Below are positions 17,290 through 27,455 of a stretch of 64,000 nt of DNA, one piece after another. The translations under genes and the position numbers were made by a program. A model generated the notes under the pieces. It was not told the origin of the DNA. It did no database searches and worked only from the letters and a program-made list of their open reading frames with translations. Where the stretch lies: NCBI RefSeq assembly GCF_029894425.1, contig NZ_JARXYJ010000001.1, forward strand, positions 3,596,001-3,660,000, written 5' to 3'. Within the stretch, counting starts at the first letter, position 1. Each line of letters opens with the position of its first letter. Source of the DNA: Streptomyces sp. SAI-127 (lineage in GTDB: Bacteria > Actinomycetota > Actinomycetes > Streptomycetales > Streptomycetaceae).

Positions 17290-19821
17290 CTAGATGACCG
17301 GACCACTCGGTGAGCTCACGGTGCTGCTCTGCGGGGCACTGGCCGAGCTGCTGGTCTCCACCGGGGAGGTGGAGGCGGGGCCGCTGGCCGAGTTGGAGTT
17401 GGTCGGGGTCGTGTCGGTCGGGGTGGGAGTGGGCGTGGGCGTGCTCGACGGTGGTTCCGACGTGTCGGACGGCGTCGAGGACGGGGATCCGGAACCCGTC
17501 GGATTGCCGGACGGCGTCGTCGGCCTCGTCGTGTTCGACGGCCTCGGCGACGACGGCCTGGACGAACTCGACGAACCACCGCCCTGCGTCCCGCTCGGCT
17601 TGTCCGAAGGCTCCGCCGTCCCCGTGGGCGTCGGATCGTCCGAAGTCCCGTAGGTGCCATCGGGCCCCGGGTCGGTCGGACGGGACGTCGCCGTGCCGGT
17701 GTCACCGGGATTGTCGTCGTTCTTCGGGACGTCGGCGCCGAGGTTGCCGTCGTCGATGCCGACGCTGGCCGACGGGTTGACGCCCACCTCGTTGGACGGG
17801 GAGTTCGGGTCGTTGTCGGAGGTGGCGCCCAGCGTCACGACCGTGCCGAGCACCGCGACCAGCAGCGCACCCGCGCCGGCCGCGACGAGGTTGCGCTTGG
17901 CGAGGCCCTTGAGTCCGCCCCGGGCCTTGCGCGAGGGCGCGGGCGTGGAGGGCGAGCGGTGGACGACGATGGTCTGCGAGTCGGCGGGCGGCTGGAGCGG
18001 CGGGAAGGCCGCGGGTACTCCCCCGGGCGGTGAGGCGGACTCGTCGTACCGGGCGTCGGGCAACTCCTCGCCCGCCATCGCGCCGAGGCCGGCCAGGCCG
18101 GGCGCGCTGCCGTCCCGGTCGGAGACCAGGGCGAGGGCGCGGCGGCCCGCGACGGTGCCGCGCTTGTCGGCGAGGGCGCCGCGCAGGCCGATGGAGGCCT
18201 CCAGCTCGGCGCGGGCCCGGTCGAGCTGTCCGCCGCAGAGCGCGAGGATGCCGAGTTCGTGGTGGAAGTAGGCCTGTTCGGACACCTCGCCGGCCAGCCG
18301 GGAGGCCTCGGAACCGGCCCGCAGCGAACGCTCCCAGGCCCCCCAGTGGCCGCCGGCGGCGAACGCGGGCGCCGCCGTGCGGGCCAGCTGCACGGTGGCG
18401 GCCTCCTCGCCCTCGGCGGGCGGGGTGGAGGTCGGGACCAGGACGGCGAGGGCGGCGAGCAGGGCGTCGGCCTCGGCACACACCCGCTCGGGGGTGACCG
18501 AGGGGTGTCCGGCCCACCAGCCGTAGTGCTGGGCGGCGGTGCGGGCGCGGGTCTCGATGTCGTCGCCGTATCCGGCGGCTTCCAGCTGGGTGAGGACACC
18601 GGCGGCGAGCCGGTAGCGGGCGCCGACCGGGGAGACCAGACCGCAGTCCGCGAGCTCGCCGAGTGCGGCGTCCGCGTGGGTGTCGCCGACCAGTGCGGGC
18701 AGGTGCGCCTGGTGGGGCACCTCGCCGCCGAGCGCGACGGCGAACCGCAGGGTGGCGCGCGCGGACTCGCTCAGCCGGGACGCGAGCAACGGGGCCGGTG
18801 CCGCGGCCTCGCCGAGCGCGGGCAGGGGTATCTCCTCGCCCTCGTCGGGAGTGAACGGGGCGTCGACCGGGGCCGCGTCCGCGAAGACGCCGAACTCGTC
18901 GACGGCATTCGCCCCGGCCCGCATCCGGTCGCGCTGCCTGAGCAGAGCACCCGCCTGGACGAAGCGCAGGGGCAGCCCCTCGGACTCGAACCAGAGGTCG
19001 CCCGCCCAGTTCGACTCCTCCTCCGTCAGCACCCGGCCGACGGAACGCTCCAGGAGTTCCAGGCCGTCGGCGCGCTCCAGGCCACTGAGGAAGATCTCCT
19101 CGACGGCGGAGTCGGCCGAGGGCGCGGGCACGTCGGGCGTCGCGCCGATCACGAACGCGCACTCGGGGGTGGCGTCCAGCAGTTCGTCGAGGGCCGCGCC
19201 GCCGAACTCGATGTCGTCGAGGACGACGACCGCGCCGACCTCGCGGACGCAGGACAGCAGCTCGTCCCGGTCGGGACGGTGCAGGGGCGAGTTGAAGACG
19301 GCGTAGAAGAGGTCGTACAGCAGCTCGCTCGCCGTGCGGTTGAAGCCGGTGAGGCGGACCACCCCGTCGGGGGCGAGGTCCGCGCAGTCCTCGGCGACGA
19401 GGTCGAGGAGGCTGGTGCGGCCGGAGCCGGCGGGGCCGGTCAGGCGTACCGAGCGGCCGCGGGCGAGCAGCCGCACGAGCCGTTCGCGCTCGTCCTGGCG
19501 GGCCAGGAGCGACAGCGCGGTGCGGGTCGGTCCGGGCGGGACGGGCGGGCGGGCGGCCCGGTTCACCTCGGCGCGTTCTGCGGCGCTGTATCTCTCGGGC
19601 CGTACGGGCCGCTCGCCGGGCGGGCAGGCCTCTATCTCGCTGCCGTCGACGGGGTTGACGGTGAGCAGGAAGTCACCGGCGACGAGCTGCACGGTGCGGG
19701 CGAGCGCGGGTGAGTGCTGGCCGAAATCCGGTGTGAGGGAGTCCCTGGGAGGCCGCTGACGCGGCGAACCGCCGTCGTCGTCATGGCTGTACTCCTCGGG
19801 TCCCCGGTTGTTCGGGTCCAT
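17290..19821 (-). CDS. Membrane-anchored P-loop ATPase with Ser/Thr/Pro tail
   Basis: This 843-residue protein has an acidic N-terminus, a P-loop domain with LTGPAGSGRTSLLDL (Walker A, Arg replacing the usual Lys) and AVVVLDDIEFGG (Walker B), then an Ala-rich helical region like those of STAND or LuxR-type ATPases. A basic stretch and one membrane segment near residues 650-680 follow. The last 150 or so residues are Ser/Thr/Pro/Asp-rich, as in cell-wall-spanning or glycosylated tails. ATG at 19821 begins MDPNNRGPEEYSH; upstream in-frame starts add unlikely sequence. The topology suggests cytoplasmic sensing coupled to an exterior tail. Function unknown. Confidence 0.75.
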   Translation of the reverse strand: MDPNNRGPEEYSHDDDGGSPRQRPPRDSLTPDFGQHSPALARTVQLVAGDFLLTVNPVDGSEIEACPPGERPVRPERYSAAERAEVNRAARPPVPPGPTRTALSLLARQDERERLVRLLARGRSVRLTGPAGSGRTSLLDLVAEDCADLAPDGVVRLTGFNRTASELLYDLFYAVFNSPLHRPDRDELLSCVREVGAVVVLDDIEFGGAALDELLDATPECAFVIGATPDVPAPSADSAVEEIFLSGLERADGLELLERSVGRVLTEEESNWAGDLWFESEGLPLRFVQAGALLRQRDRMRAGANAVDEFGVFADAAPVDAPFTPDEGEEIPLPALGEAAAPAPLLASRLSESARATLRFAVALGGEVPHQAHLPALVGDTHADAALGELADCGLVSPVGARYRLAAGVLTQLEAAGYGDDIETRARTAAQHYGWWAGHPSVTPERVCAEADALLAALAVLVPTSTPPAEGEEAATVQLARTAAPAFAAGGHWGAWERSLRAGSEASRLAGEVSEQAYFHHELGILALCGGQLDRARAELEASIGLRGALADKRGTVAGRRALALVSDRDGSAPGLAGLGAMAGEELPDARYDESASPPGGVPAAFPPLQPPADSQTIVVHRSPSTPAPSRKARGGLKGLAKRNLVAAGAGALLVAVLGTVVTLGATSDNDPNSPSNEVGVNPSASVGIDDGNLGADVPKNDDNPGDTGTATSRPTDPGPDGTYGTSDDPTPTGTAEPSDKPSGTQGGGSSSSSRPSSPRPSNTTRPTTPSGNPTGSGSPSSTPSDTSEPPSSTPTPTPTPTDTTPTNSNSASGPASTSPVETSSSASAPQSSTVSSPSGPVI

Positions 19822-20052
19822 AGGTTCAAGCCCCCCAAAAGCGTCTCGTGTGCCGTCAGTGGCCCCCTCCCGGCCTGCAGCACACTGCGCTGTCGCTTCT
19901 GGTCCGGGCCCGCTGGAAGGGATGCAGACAGCGGGCGACCGAACCCTAAACCTTCGCACAGTATCTACGACAGCCCGGGGTCCCGCGCCGTCCGAGACGT
20001 CACAGTCTCGTGAGGATTGCGCGCGGGATACGTTTCGCCTGGGTGGGCGGGG

Positions 20053-20376
20053 TCACACGCGGGGTAGTGACTCCACCCCGATACCGCCTTCGATCGCCAG
20101 GATCCGGTGCAGTCGGGTGGCGACCAGGAGGCGCTGCATCTGCGGCGGTACGTCGCGCAGCACCAGCCGGCGACCGCAGCGACCGGCCCTGCGGTGTGCC
20201 CCCATGATCACCCCGAGCCCGGTGGCGTCCCAGGAATCCAGCTCGGACAGGTCGAGCACCAGGTCGCCGACTCCGTCGTCGACGGCCGAGTGCAGGACCG
20301 TACGGGCGTCCGCCGCGCTGCGGACGTCGAGGCGGCCCCCGACGACCAGCTCGGCGTGGTCGCCCCTGATGTACAT
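20053..20376 (-). CDS. STAS-domain anti-sigma factor antagonist
   Basis: The 107-residue protein is a single STAS domain. It should bind an anti-sigma kinase and release a sigma factor, as SpoIIAA and RsbV do. The conserved loop reads DSWDATGLGVIM: where most antagonists have SSG with a phosphorylated Ser, this one has ATG, so Thr may be the phosphate acceptor. ATG at 20376 has GGAG at 5 nt. Upstream codons stay open to 20571 but look non-coding. No partner kinase gene is adjacent. Confidence 0.88.
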   Translation of the reverse strand: MYIRGDHAELVVGGRLDVRSAADARTVLHSAVDDGVGDLVLDLSELDSWDATGLGVIMGAHRRAGRCGRRLVLRDVPPQMQRLLVATRLHRILAIEGGIGVESLPRV

Positions 20377-20492
20377 ATGCGCTCCCCGTGAGTGCGTGTA
20401 GTACTCCACGAATCTGATGTCCAGTGATGACACCTCTGACTGCGTTGGGCGGTCGGAGGTTGCCGTCTGTAAGCGAACCGATACCGAATTCA

Positions 20493-20515
20493 CCCTCGGG
20501 TGTGAAACCCGAGGG
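20493..20515 (-). terminator. Terminator after 3-hydroxyacyl-CoA dehydrogenase gene
   Basis: CCCTCGGGT at 20493-20501 pairs with ACCCGAGGG at 20507-20515 across a 5-base loop, 13 bp beyond the stop codon at 20528. Confidence 0.65.
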
Positions 20516-20527
20516 GCTTGTGCGGTT

Positions 20528-21376
20528 TCAGTGCTTGTAGAAGCCCTGCCCGCTCTTGCGTCCGATGTCACCGGCGTCCACCATCCGGCGCATCAGCTCC
20601 GGCGGGGCGAACTTCTCGTCCTGGGACTCGGTGTAGATGTTGCTGGTGGCGTGCAGCAGGATGTCGACGCCGGTCAGGTCCGCCGTGGCGAGCGGTCCCA
20701 TGGCGTGGCCGAAGCCCAGCTTGCAGGCGAGGTCGATGTCCTCGGCGGTCGCGACGCCCGACTCGTAGAGCTTGGTCGCCTCGACGACGAGGGCGGAGAT
20801 GAGACGGGTGGTCACGAACCCCGCCACGTCCCTGTTGACGACGATGCAGGTCTTGCCGACCGACTCGGCGAACTCCCGCGCGGCGGCGAGGGTTTCGTCG
20901 CTCGTCTTGTAGCCGCGGACCAGCTCGACGAGCTGCATCATCGGCACCGGCGAGAAGAAGTGCACGCCGACGACCCGCTCCGGGCGCTCGGTGGCCGCCG
21001 CGATCTTGGTGATCGGGATCGCGGAGGTGTTGGAGGCCAGCACCGCGTCCGGGCGGACGATCTTGTCGAGCGTGCGGAAGATCTCGTGCTTGACTTCGAG
21101 CTTCTCGAAGACGGCCTCGACGACGATGTCGGCGTCGGCGGCGGCGTCCAGGTCGGTGGTCGCGGTGATCCGGGCGAGGGCGGCGTCGGCGTCGTGCGCC
21201 TCCAGCCTGCCCTTGCTCACGAACTTGTCGTACGAAGCCTTGATGCCGTCGGTGCCGCGGGTCAGCGCCTCGTCGGTGACGTCCCTGAGGACCACGTCCC
21301 AGCCCGCCTGGGCGGAGACCTGGGCGATACCGGAACCCATCAAGCCGGCGCCGATGACGGCAAGCTTCCGTGCCAC
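20528..21376 (-). CDS. 3-hydroxybutyryl-CoA dehydrogenase
   Basis: The 282-residue enzyme has an NAD-binding Rossmann motif GAGLMGSGIAQ at the N-terminus, NTSAIPITKI, the catalytic His in VVGVHFFSPVPMM, and the C-terminal dimerisation domain ending DIGRKSGQGFYKH. Length and order match the stand-alone (Hbd/FadB2) type that interconverts acetoacetyl-CoA and 3-hydroxybutyryl-CoA. The start is GTG at 21376, 8 nt after GGGGAG. Its substrate links it to the thiolase at 2797, although the genes are far apart. Confidence 0.93.
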   Translation of the reverse strand: MARKLAVIGAGLMGSGIAQVSAQAGWDVVLRDVTDEALTRGTDGIKASYDKFVSKGRLEAHDADAALARITATTDLDAAADADIVVEAVFEKLEVKHEIFRTLDKIVRPDAVLASNTSAIPITKIAAATERPERVVGVHFFSPVPMMQLVELVRGYKTSDETLAAAREFAESVGKTCIVVNRDVAGFVTTRLISALVVEATKLYESGVATAEDIDLACKLGFGHAMGPLATADLTGVDILLHATSNIYTESQDEKFAPPELMRRMVDAGDIGRKSGQGFYKH

Positions 21377-21695
21377 TGTTGCGACTCCCCTTTGAAACGC
21401 CTTACACCCTGTTTACGTTGCCTCTTCGGCGGACCCTAGCGCTCGTGAGGTGCTGTGTGACCGGTTAGTAATGCGCGTCACGTCTCATCTGACGGACATC
21501 ACACCGGCAGGCGTCACTAGTGGTCTCGTACGGCGTAGTTGAGCACCTTATCGCTCAACAGCTCCTCCTTCTCGTCGAGAAGCACGAGCACCTCTCGTGA
21601 TACTTCGTCCGGATTGCGTCCGGCGGCCGATCTGACCGGCGATCAGGCCTCCTCCGAGCTCGCCTCGACGGCCGGAGCGTACTTACGCTGACCTC
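21377..21695. other. Gene-free stretch between divergent genes
   Basis: These 319 bases separate the dehydrogenase and the adenosyltransferase. They should contain both promoters. A -10-like TACGCT at 21684-21689 lies 6 nt before the adenosyltransferase ATG, suggesting a leaderless mRNA. An inverted repeat GTTGAGC/GCTCAAC sits at 21538-21559. A short minus-strand frame (21517-21642) without a start codon may be a relic. I see no cobalamin riboswitch. Confidence 0.45.
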
Positions 21696-22268
21696 ATGGT
21701 CAATCTGACGCGCATCTACACCAGGACCGGCGACCAGGGCACCACCGCCCTCGGCGACATGAGCAGGGTCGCCAAGACCGATCTGCGGATCTCCGCGTAC
21801 GCGGACACCAACGAGGCGAACGCGGTGATCGGCACGGCGATCGCCCTGGGCGGCCTCGAGGAGGAGGTCGTCAAGGTCCTCACCCGTGTACAGAACGACC
21901 TGTTCGATGTCGGAGCCGATCTCTCGACGCCCGTCGTCGAGAACCCCGAGTTCCCGCCCCTGCGTGTCGAGCAGTTCTACATCGACAAGCTGGAGGCGGA
22001 CTGCGACCGCTTCAACGAGCGGCTGGAGAAGCTCCGCTCCTTCATCCTCCCGGGCGGCACCCCGGGCGCGGCCCTGCTCCACCAGGCCTGCACGGTCGTA
22101 CGCCGCGCCGAGCGCTCGACGTGGGCAGCGCTGGAGGTTCACGGCGAGGTGATGAACCCCCTCACTGCGACCTACCTGAACCGCCTGTCGGACCTGCTCT
22201 TCATCCTGGCCCGTACGGCCAACAAGGACGTCGGCGACACCCTGTGGGTACCCGGCGGCGAACGCTAA
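21696..22268 (+). CDS. Cob(I)yrinic acid a,c-diamide adenosyltransferase, PduO type
   Basis: The 190-residue protein makes adenosylcobalamin from cob(I)alamin and ATP. Family motifs are TRIYTRTGDQGTTALGDMSR (ATP-binding N-terminus), SAYADTNEANAVIG, LPGGTPGAALLHQA and VVRRAERS. Its product is the cofactor that MeaB delivers to methylmalonyl-CoA mutase. ATG at 21696 probably begins a leaderless mRNA. The last 67 bp of the gene and 12 bp beyond the stop are duplicated exactly at 22320-22398, and a diverged third copy lies at 22411-22472. Confidence 0.93.
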   Translation: MVNLTRIYTRTGDQGTTALGDMSRVAKTDLRISAYADTNEANAVIGTAIALGGLEEEVVKVLTRVQNDLFDVGADLSTPVVENPEFPPLRVEQFYIDKLEADCDRFNERLEKLRSFILPGGTPGAALLHQACTVVRRAERSTWAALEVHGEVMNPLTATYLNRLSDLLFILARTANKDVGDTLWVPGGER

Positions 22269-22398
22269 CGACCACTCCCGCCCGGCCGGGGGTCCGGGGG
22301 TCGCCCCCGGAAGATGCAGCATCCTGGCCCGTACGGCCAACAAGGACGTCGGCGACACCCTGTGGGTACCCGGCGGCGAACGCTAACGACCACTCCCG
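22202..22398 (+). repeat. Exact 79-bp direct repeat: duplicated 3' end of adenosyltransferase gene
   Basis: Bases 22202-22280, covering the final 22 codons plus stop and 12 bp, recur without change at 22320-22398. The spacer of 39 bp contains a G-block/C-block hairpin repeat at 22288-22310. The second copy has no start codon and is a non-functional gene tail. Confidence 0.9.
22288..22310. repeat. G5/C5 block interspersed repeat, copy A
   Basis: GGGGGTCCGGGGGTCGCCCC continues to 22310 and folds as CCGGGGG/CCCCCGG. Related copies lie at 32047-32070 and 40647-40671. All share a G5-T-Py-Py-G5 block followed by C5. Confidence 0.7.
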
Positions 22399-22410
22399 TC
22401 GAAGATGCAG

Positions 22411-22472
22411 CATCCTGGCCCGTACGGTCGGCAAGGACGTCGGGGACGTGCTCTGGGTCCCGGGCGGGGAGC
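22411..22472 (+). pseudogene. Diverged third copy of adenosyltransferase gene tail
   Basis: This 62-bp segment encodes ILARTVGKDVGDVLWVPGGE in the frame equivalent to the true gene end, with several third-position changes and a few substitutions relative to the functional copy. Such synonymous drift suggests the tail of an orthologous allele rather than a recent duplicate. It is preceded by GAAGATGCAG, which also precedes the second copy, and abuts the stop of the convergent membrane protein gene. Confidence 0.75.
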
Positions 22473-22473
22473 G

Positions 22474-23004
22474 TCAGCGGCCGCGCTTCGGGAACAGCGT
22501 GTAGCTGCCGGCGATGACCACGTTGATGCCGATCAGCCACAGCATGCGTTGCTGCCAGGCGCGCAGAGAGTCGGCCTGCCCGCCGCCGACGTACCAGACC
22601 GCGGCCTGGAGCAGAGCCATGGCGACCACCGCGGCGAGGATCCAGCGGCCCGCGACCTTCCACTCGTGGACGGCGCGGGCCCTGCCGTACCTCGGCGGCC
22701 GCACCGGCGGCGGGCCGCCCGCGAACCGGTGGGCGACCCGGGCGTCCGCCCACTTGATCGTGGAGTGCCCCAGCCCCACGGTGAAACCGATGTAGACGGC
22801 GGCCAGGCCGTGCTTCCAGTCGGGCTCGGCACCGTTCCTGAGGTCGATCGCGGTGACCGTGAACAGCACGAGCTCCAGCAACGGCTCGCACAGCAGCAGG
22901 GCCAGCCCGACGCGCGGCATGCGCAGCCCGTAACGGAAGGTCAGCCCGGCTGCCAGCAGCACCCAGAAGGCCACCTCGCACGCGACGATCAGTCCGACGA
23001 TCAC
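22474..23004 (-). CDS. Conserved integral membrane protein
   Basis: The 176-residue protein has about five hydrophobic segments: residues 1-18, 30-52, 67-82, 125-145 and 158-172. A loop WADARVAHRFAGG and a basic Pro/Arg-rich loop lie between the third and fourth. GTG at 23004 is preceded by GGGAG at 6 nt. I do not recognise a characterised family. It is divergent from the histidine kinase gene at 23155 and could be functionally tied to it, but nothing in the sequence proves this. Confidence 0.7.
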   Translation of the reverse strand: MIVGLIVACEVAFWVLLAAGLTFRYGLRMPRVGLALLLCEPLLELVLFTVTAIDLRNGAEPDWKHGLAAVYIGFTVGLGHSTIKWADARVAHRFAGGPPPVRPPRYGRARAVHEWKVAGRWILAAVVAMALLQAAVWYVGGGQADSLRAWQQRMLWLIGINVVIAGSYTLFPKRGR

Positions 23005-23154
23005 GACCGCTCCCTTCGTCCGCTCTCCAGGCTCCCGACCCGCGCGGCCCCTTTCGTCGTCGCCGGTGACGAAACCGCCGTACATCGAAAGATGCAGTCC
23101 AGGACCGTCCCCGGGCATCAGGCGCCGCGCGCGGACACCGTGTTGGATGGAGTC

Positions 23155-24330
23155 ATGGCCCTCCCCCGCCCGCACCGTTTCGACGTGTACATCGCGGCCG
23201 GCGGGCTGCTCGGCGGCCTGCTGCTGGTGGGCATCGGTCTGGGCACCAGGCCGTCCAGCGACCCGATGACCCTCTTCGACGGCCCCTGGCCGGTGCTCGT
23301 GCCGCTCACCGTGCTGGCCGGCTGTGAACTGCTGCGCCGGACGGCGCCCCGCACAGCCCTGCTCACCGGCACCGCCGCGATCTGCGCCGACCTGGTGACC
23401 CAGGGCAACCTCGCCACGATCCTGATGTTCACCGATGTCGTCTACGCGGCCGTCCTCTACGGCCCGCTCGCCTCGGCCCGCCGCATCCAGTGGATCACCG
23501 GCCTGCTGACCGTGGCCGGGACGCTGGTGCCGTTCGCGGTATGGCGGGTGCCGGAGGCACTGCTGATCGGCGTGGTCGTCGGCGTCGTGGCGTACGGGCC
23601 GGCCGCCACCGGGTGGATCGTGCGCAACCACCGTGACGCCGCCGAGGCCGCCCGGCTGCGCGCCGAACAGACCGCGCTGCTCGCCGAGATGGATCGCGCC
23701 CAGGCCGTCACCGCCGAGCGCGCCAGGATGGCGCGGGAGTTGCACGACATGGTCGCCAACCACCTGTCGGCGATCGCCATCCACTCCACGGCCGCGCTGT
23801 CCATCGACGACCCCGAGACCTCCCGGGAGGCCCTCTCGGTGATCCGGGAGAACAGCGTCGACGGGCTCGCCGAGATGCGCCGGCTGATCGGCATCCTGCG
23901 CGACGGAAGCGGGGACCATGAGCCGGCCGCGGCTCCCACACTCGACGGCCTCACGGCCCTCGTCGACAGCGCCCGCGCCAACGGCCTCGACGTCACCCTG
24001 TCCACGGATGGGCCGACACCCGCCGATGTGCCCGTTCCGGTCGAGCTCGCCGCCTACCGGATCGTCCAGGAGTCGCTGACCAACGCCCTGAAACACGCGT
24101 GCCCCGGCCGGGTCGGGGTGAGCCTCGCCCAGCGGGACGGTGAGCTGACCGTCGCGGTGAGCAGTCCGTACGGCGACCGGGACGGGCCCCGCGCCCCCGG
24201 TTCCGGCGCCGGGCTGGTCGGGATGCGCGAGCGGGCCGCGTTGCTCGGCGGCACGTTCGACGCCGGTCCCGACGGGCCGCACTGGACCGTGCGCGCCACC
24301 CTGCCCCTGCGTGAAGGAGTCCCCGAATGA
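23155..24330 (+). CDS. Sensor histidine kinase (NarL-type partner)
   Basis: The 391-residue kinase has four to five N-terminal membrane segments (residues 10-155) with almost no extracellular loop. A HisKA_3 dimerisation domain carries the phospho-acceptor H197 (MARELHDMVANHLSAIAIHS), followed by a HATPase domain with SLTNALKHA and GAGLVGMRERAALLGG. It probably senses a membrane or intramembrane signal. The response regulator gene overlaps its stop by four bases (ATGA), so the two are translationally coupled. ATG at 23155 lies very close to GGAG and may be leaderless. Confidence 0.92.
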   Translation: MALPRPHRFDVYIAAGGLLGGLLLVGIGLGTRPSSDPMTLFDGPWPVLVPLTVLAGCELLRRTAPRTALLTGTAAICADLVTQGNLATILMFTDVVYAAVLYGPLASARRIQWITGLLTVAGTLVPFAVWRVPEALLIGVVVGVVAYGPAATGWIVRNHRDAAEAARLRAEQTALLAEMDRAQAVTAERARMARELHDMVANHLSAIAIHSTAALSIDDPETSREALSVIRENSVDGLAEMRRLIGILRDGSGDHEPAAAPTLDGLTALVDSARANGLDVTLSTDGPTPADVPVPVELAAYRIVQESLTNALKHACPGRVGVSLAQRDGELTVAVSSPYGDRDGPRAPGSGAGLVGMRERAALLGGTFDAGPDGPHWTVRATLPLREGVPE

Positions 24331-24968
24331 TCCGCGTCCTCGTCGCCGAGGACCAGTCCGCCGTCCGCGCCGGGCTGGTCCTCATTCTGCGCAGCGCCCC
24401 CGGCATCGAAGTGGTCGGCGAGGCGGCGGACGGTGAGCAGGCGGTGGCGCTGGCTCGCGAGTTGAGGCCGGACCTCGTGCTGATGGACGTCCAGATGCCC
24501 CGCCTGGACGGGGTGTCGGCGACCCGGCAGGTCGTCGGGGAAGGGCTCGCGGACGTCCTGGTGCTGACCACCTTCGATCTCGACGAGTACGTGTTCGGGG
24601 CCCTGCGGGCCGGGGCCGCCGGTTTCCTGCTGAAGAACACGGAGGCCAAGGACCTCATCGCCGCCGTGCGCACGGTGGCGCGGGGAGAGGGAATCGTCGC
24701 CCCTGCCGTCACCCGGCGTCTGATCGCCGAGTTCGCCGCCAGGCCGGTCCGGGGGACGAGCGCCGACCCTGCCGTCCTGGACACCCTCACCCGCCGGGAA
24801 CGCGAGGTGCTGTCCTGTCTCGGGGAGGGCCTGTCCAACGCCGACATCGCCGAGCGCCTCGACATGGCGGAGGCCACGGTGAAGACGCACGTCAGCCGTC
24901 TGCTGGGGAAGCTGGGGCTGCGCAGCCGGGTGCAAGCGGCCGTTCTGGCGCAGGAGTTGCGGGTCTAG
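24327..24968 (+). CDS. NarL/FixJ-family response regulator
   Basis: The 213-residue protein has a receiver domain with D54 (VLMDVQMP) as phosphorylation site and a C-terminal LuxR-type helix-turn-helix (LTRREREVLSCLGEGLSNAD, then VKTHVSRLLGKLGLRSR). It is encoded with and translationally coupled to the upstream kinase. The chitinase gene lies 140 bp downstream. Regulators of this class act next to chitinase genes in Streptomyces (ChiS/ChiR for chiC), so this pair is a candidate chitinase regulator, an inference from position and family. Confidence 0.92.
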   Translation: MIRVLVAEDQSAVRAGLVLILRSAPGIEVVGEAADGEQAVALARELRPDLVLMDVQMPRLDGVSATRQVVGEGLADVLVLTTFDLDEYVFGALRAGAAGFLLKNTEAKDLIAAVRTVARGEGIVAPAVTRRLIAEFAARPVRGTSADPAVLDTLTRREREVLSCLGEGLSNADIAERLDMAEATVKTHVSRLLGKLGLRSRVQAAVLAQELRV

Positions 24969-24986
24969 TTGCGCGTTGCACCAGAG

Positions 24987-25028
24987 TGGTCCAGACCTAT
25001 TGACCCGTGGTCCAGACCTTTCTATTCT
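24987..25028 (+). promoter_or_regulatory. Chitinase promoter with two 12-bp direct repeats
   Basis: TGGTCCAGACCT occurs at 24987-24998 and again at 25008-25019, 21 bp apart (two helical turns). Between them lies -35 TTGACC (25000-25005), and 17 bp on, -10 TATTCT (25023-25028). This is the arrangement described for Streptomyces chitinase promoters. The repeats also resemble the DasR site (TGGTCTAGACCA), so control by N-acetylglucosamine-responsive DasR and by the neighbouring two-component system is plausible. Confidence 0.88.
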
Positions 25029-25108
25029 CGCGGCACCGTGGGTGTGAAGGCTCAGTCACGCCCCCAACTCCCCACTTTCAGGGGCAAATTCAGACAGGGA
25101 GGCGCACG

Positions 25109-26932
<1,824 letters not shown>

Positions 26933-26940
26933 TTGGGCCG

Positions 26941-27393
26941 CTAAGCGACGTTTACGCGCTGACCGGGCGGGGCTGCCTCCAGCCACGCGAGGAAACCGGT
27001 CAGCGCGTCTTCGCTCATCGCGAGCTCGAGACGCGTGCCCCGGTGCAGACAGGTCAGCACGATGTGGTCAGAGAGCAGCGCCAGCTCCTCCTCGCCCTCG
27101 GGCAGGCGACGCCCGGCGACCTCGATCGCGGCGCGCTCCAGCACCCGGCGCGGGCGATAGGCGTAGGAGAAGACGCGGTACCACTCGACACGGTCGCCGT
27201 TGTAGCGGGCGACGCCGTAGCTCCAGCCTTTGCCGCTGGTGTCGGTCTTCTCCGGCACGTCCCAGCGCAGGGAACAGTCGAAGGTGCCGCCGGAGCGCTG
27301 GATGAGTCTGCGCCGCAGACCGAAGACGAACAGCCCGAGCACCACCAGGGCCACGACGATTCCGCACACAGTCAGAGCGAGGACCATCGACAC
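26941..27393 (-). CDS. DUF2550 family membrane-anchored protein
   Basis: The 150-residue protein has one N-terminal membrane helix (residues 4-26), then a basic RRRLIQRSGGTFDCSLRW segment and a globular domain typical of DUF2550. It sits downstream of the ATP synthase operon in many actinobacteria; function unknown. GTG at 27393 and ATG at 27387 both lie downstream of GAGGAGGT; the ATG has the more usual spacing. It converges with the chitinase gene, with eight bases between their stops. Confidence 0.82.
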   Translation of the reverse strand: MSMVLALTVCGIVVALVVLGLFVFGLRRRLIQRSGGTFDCSLRWDVPEKTDTSGKGWSYGVARYNGDRVEWYRVFSYAYRPRRVLERAAIEVAGRRLPEGEEELALLSDHIVLTCLHRGTRLELAMSEDALTGFLAWLEAAPPGQRVNVA

Positions 27394-27455
27394 CGACCTC
27401 CTCGTCTCCTAGGTACCTTCAATAGGTAACGGAACGGAAAAAACATCCAGATCTG

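Noticed and set aside
21377..21695. Cobalamin riboswitch ahead of the adenosyltransferase gene
   Set aside because: No B12-box-like sequence is seen, and the gene appears to have a leaderless start.
22320..22398. Insertion sequence near the duplicated gene tail
   Set aside because: No transposase frame, terminal inverted repeats or target duplication; only gene-end repeats and a small hairpin repeat.
22405..24330. Longer 641-codon version of the sensor kinase
   Set aside because: The added 250 residues are antisense to the membrane protein gene and low-complexity; the kinase starts naturally at 23155.
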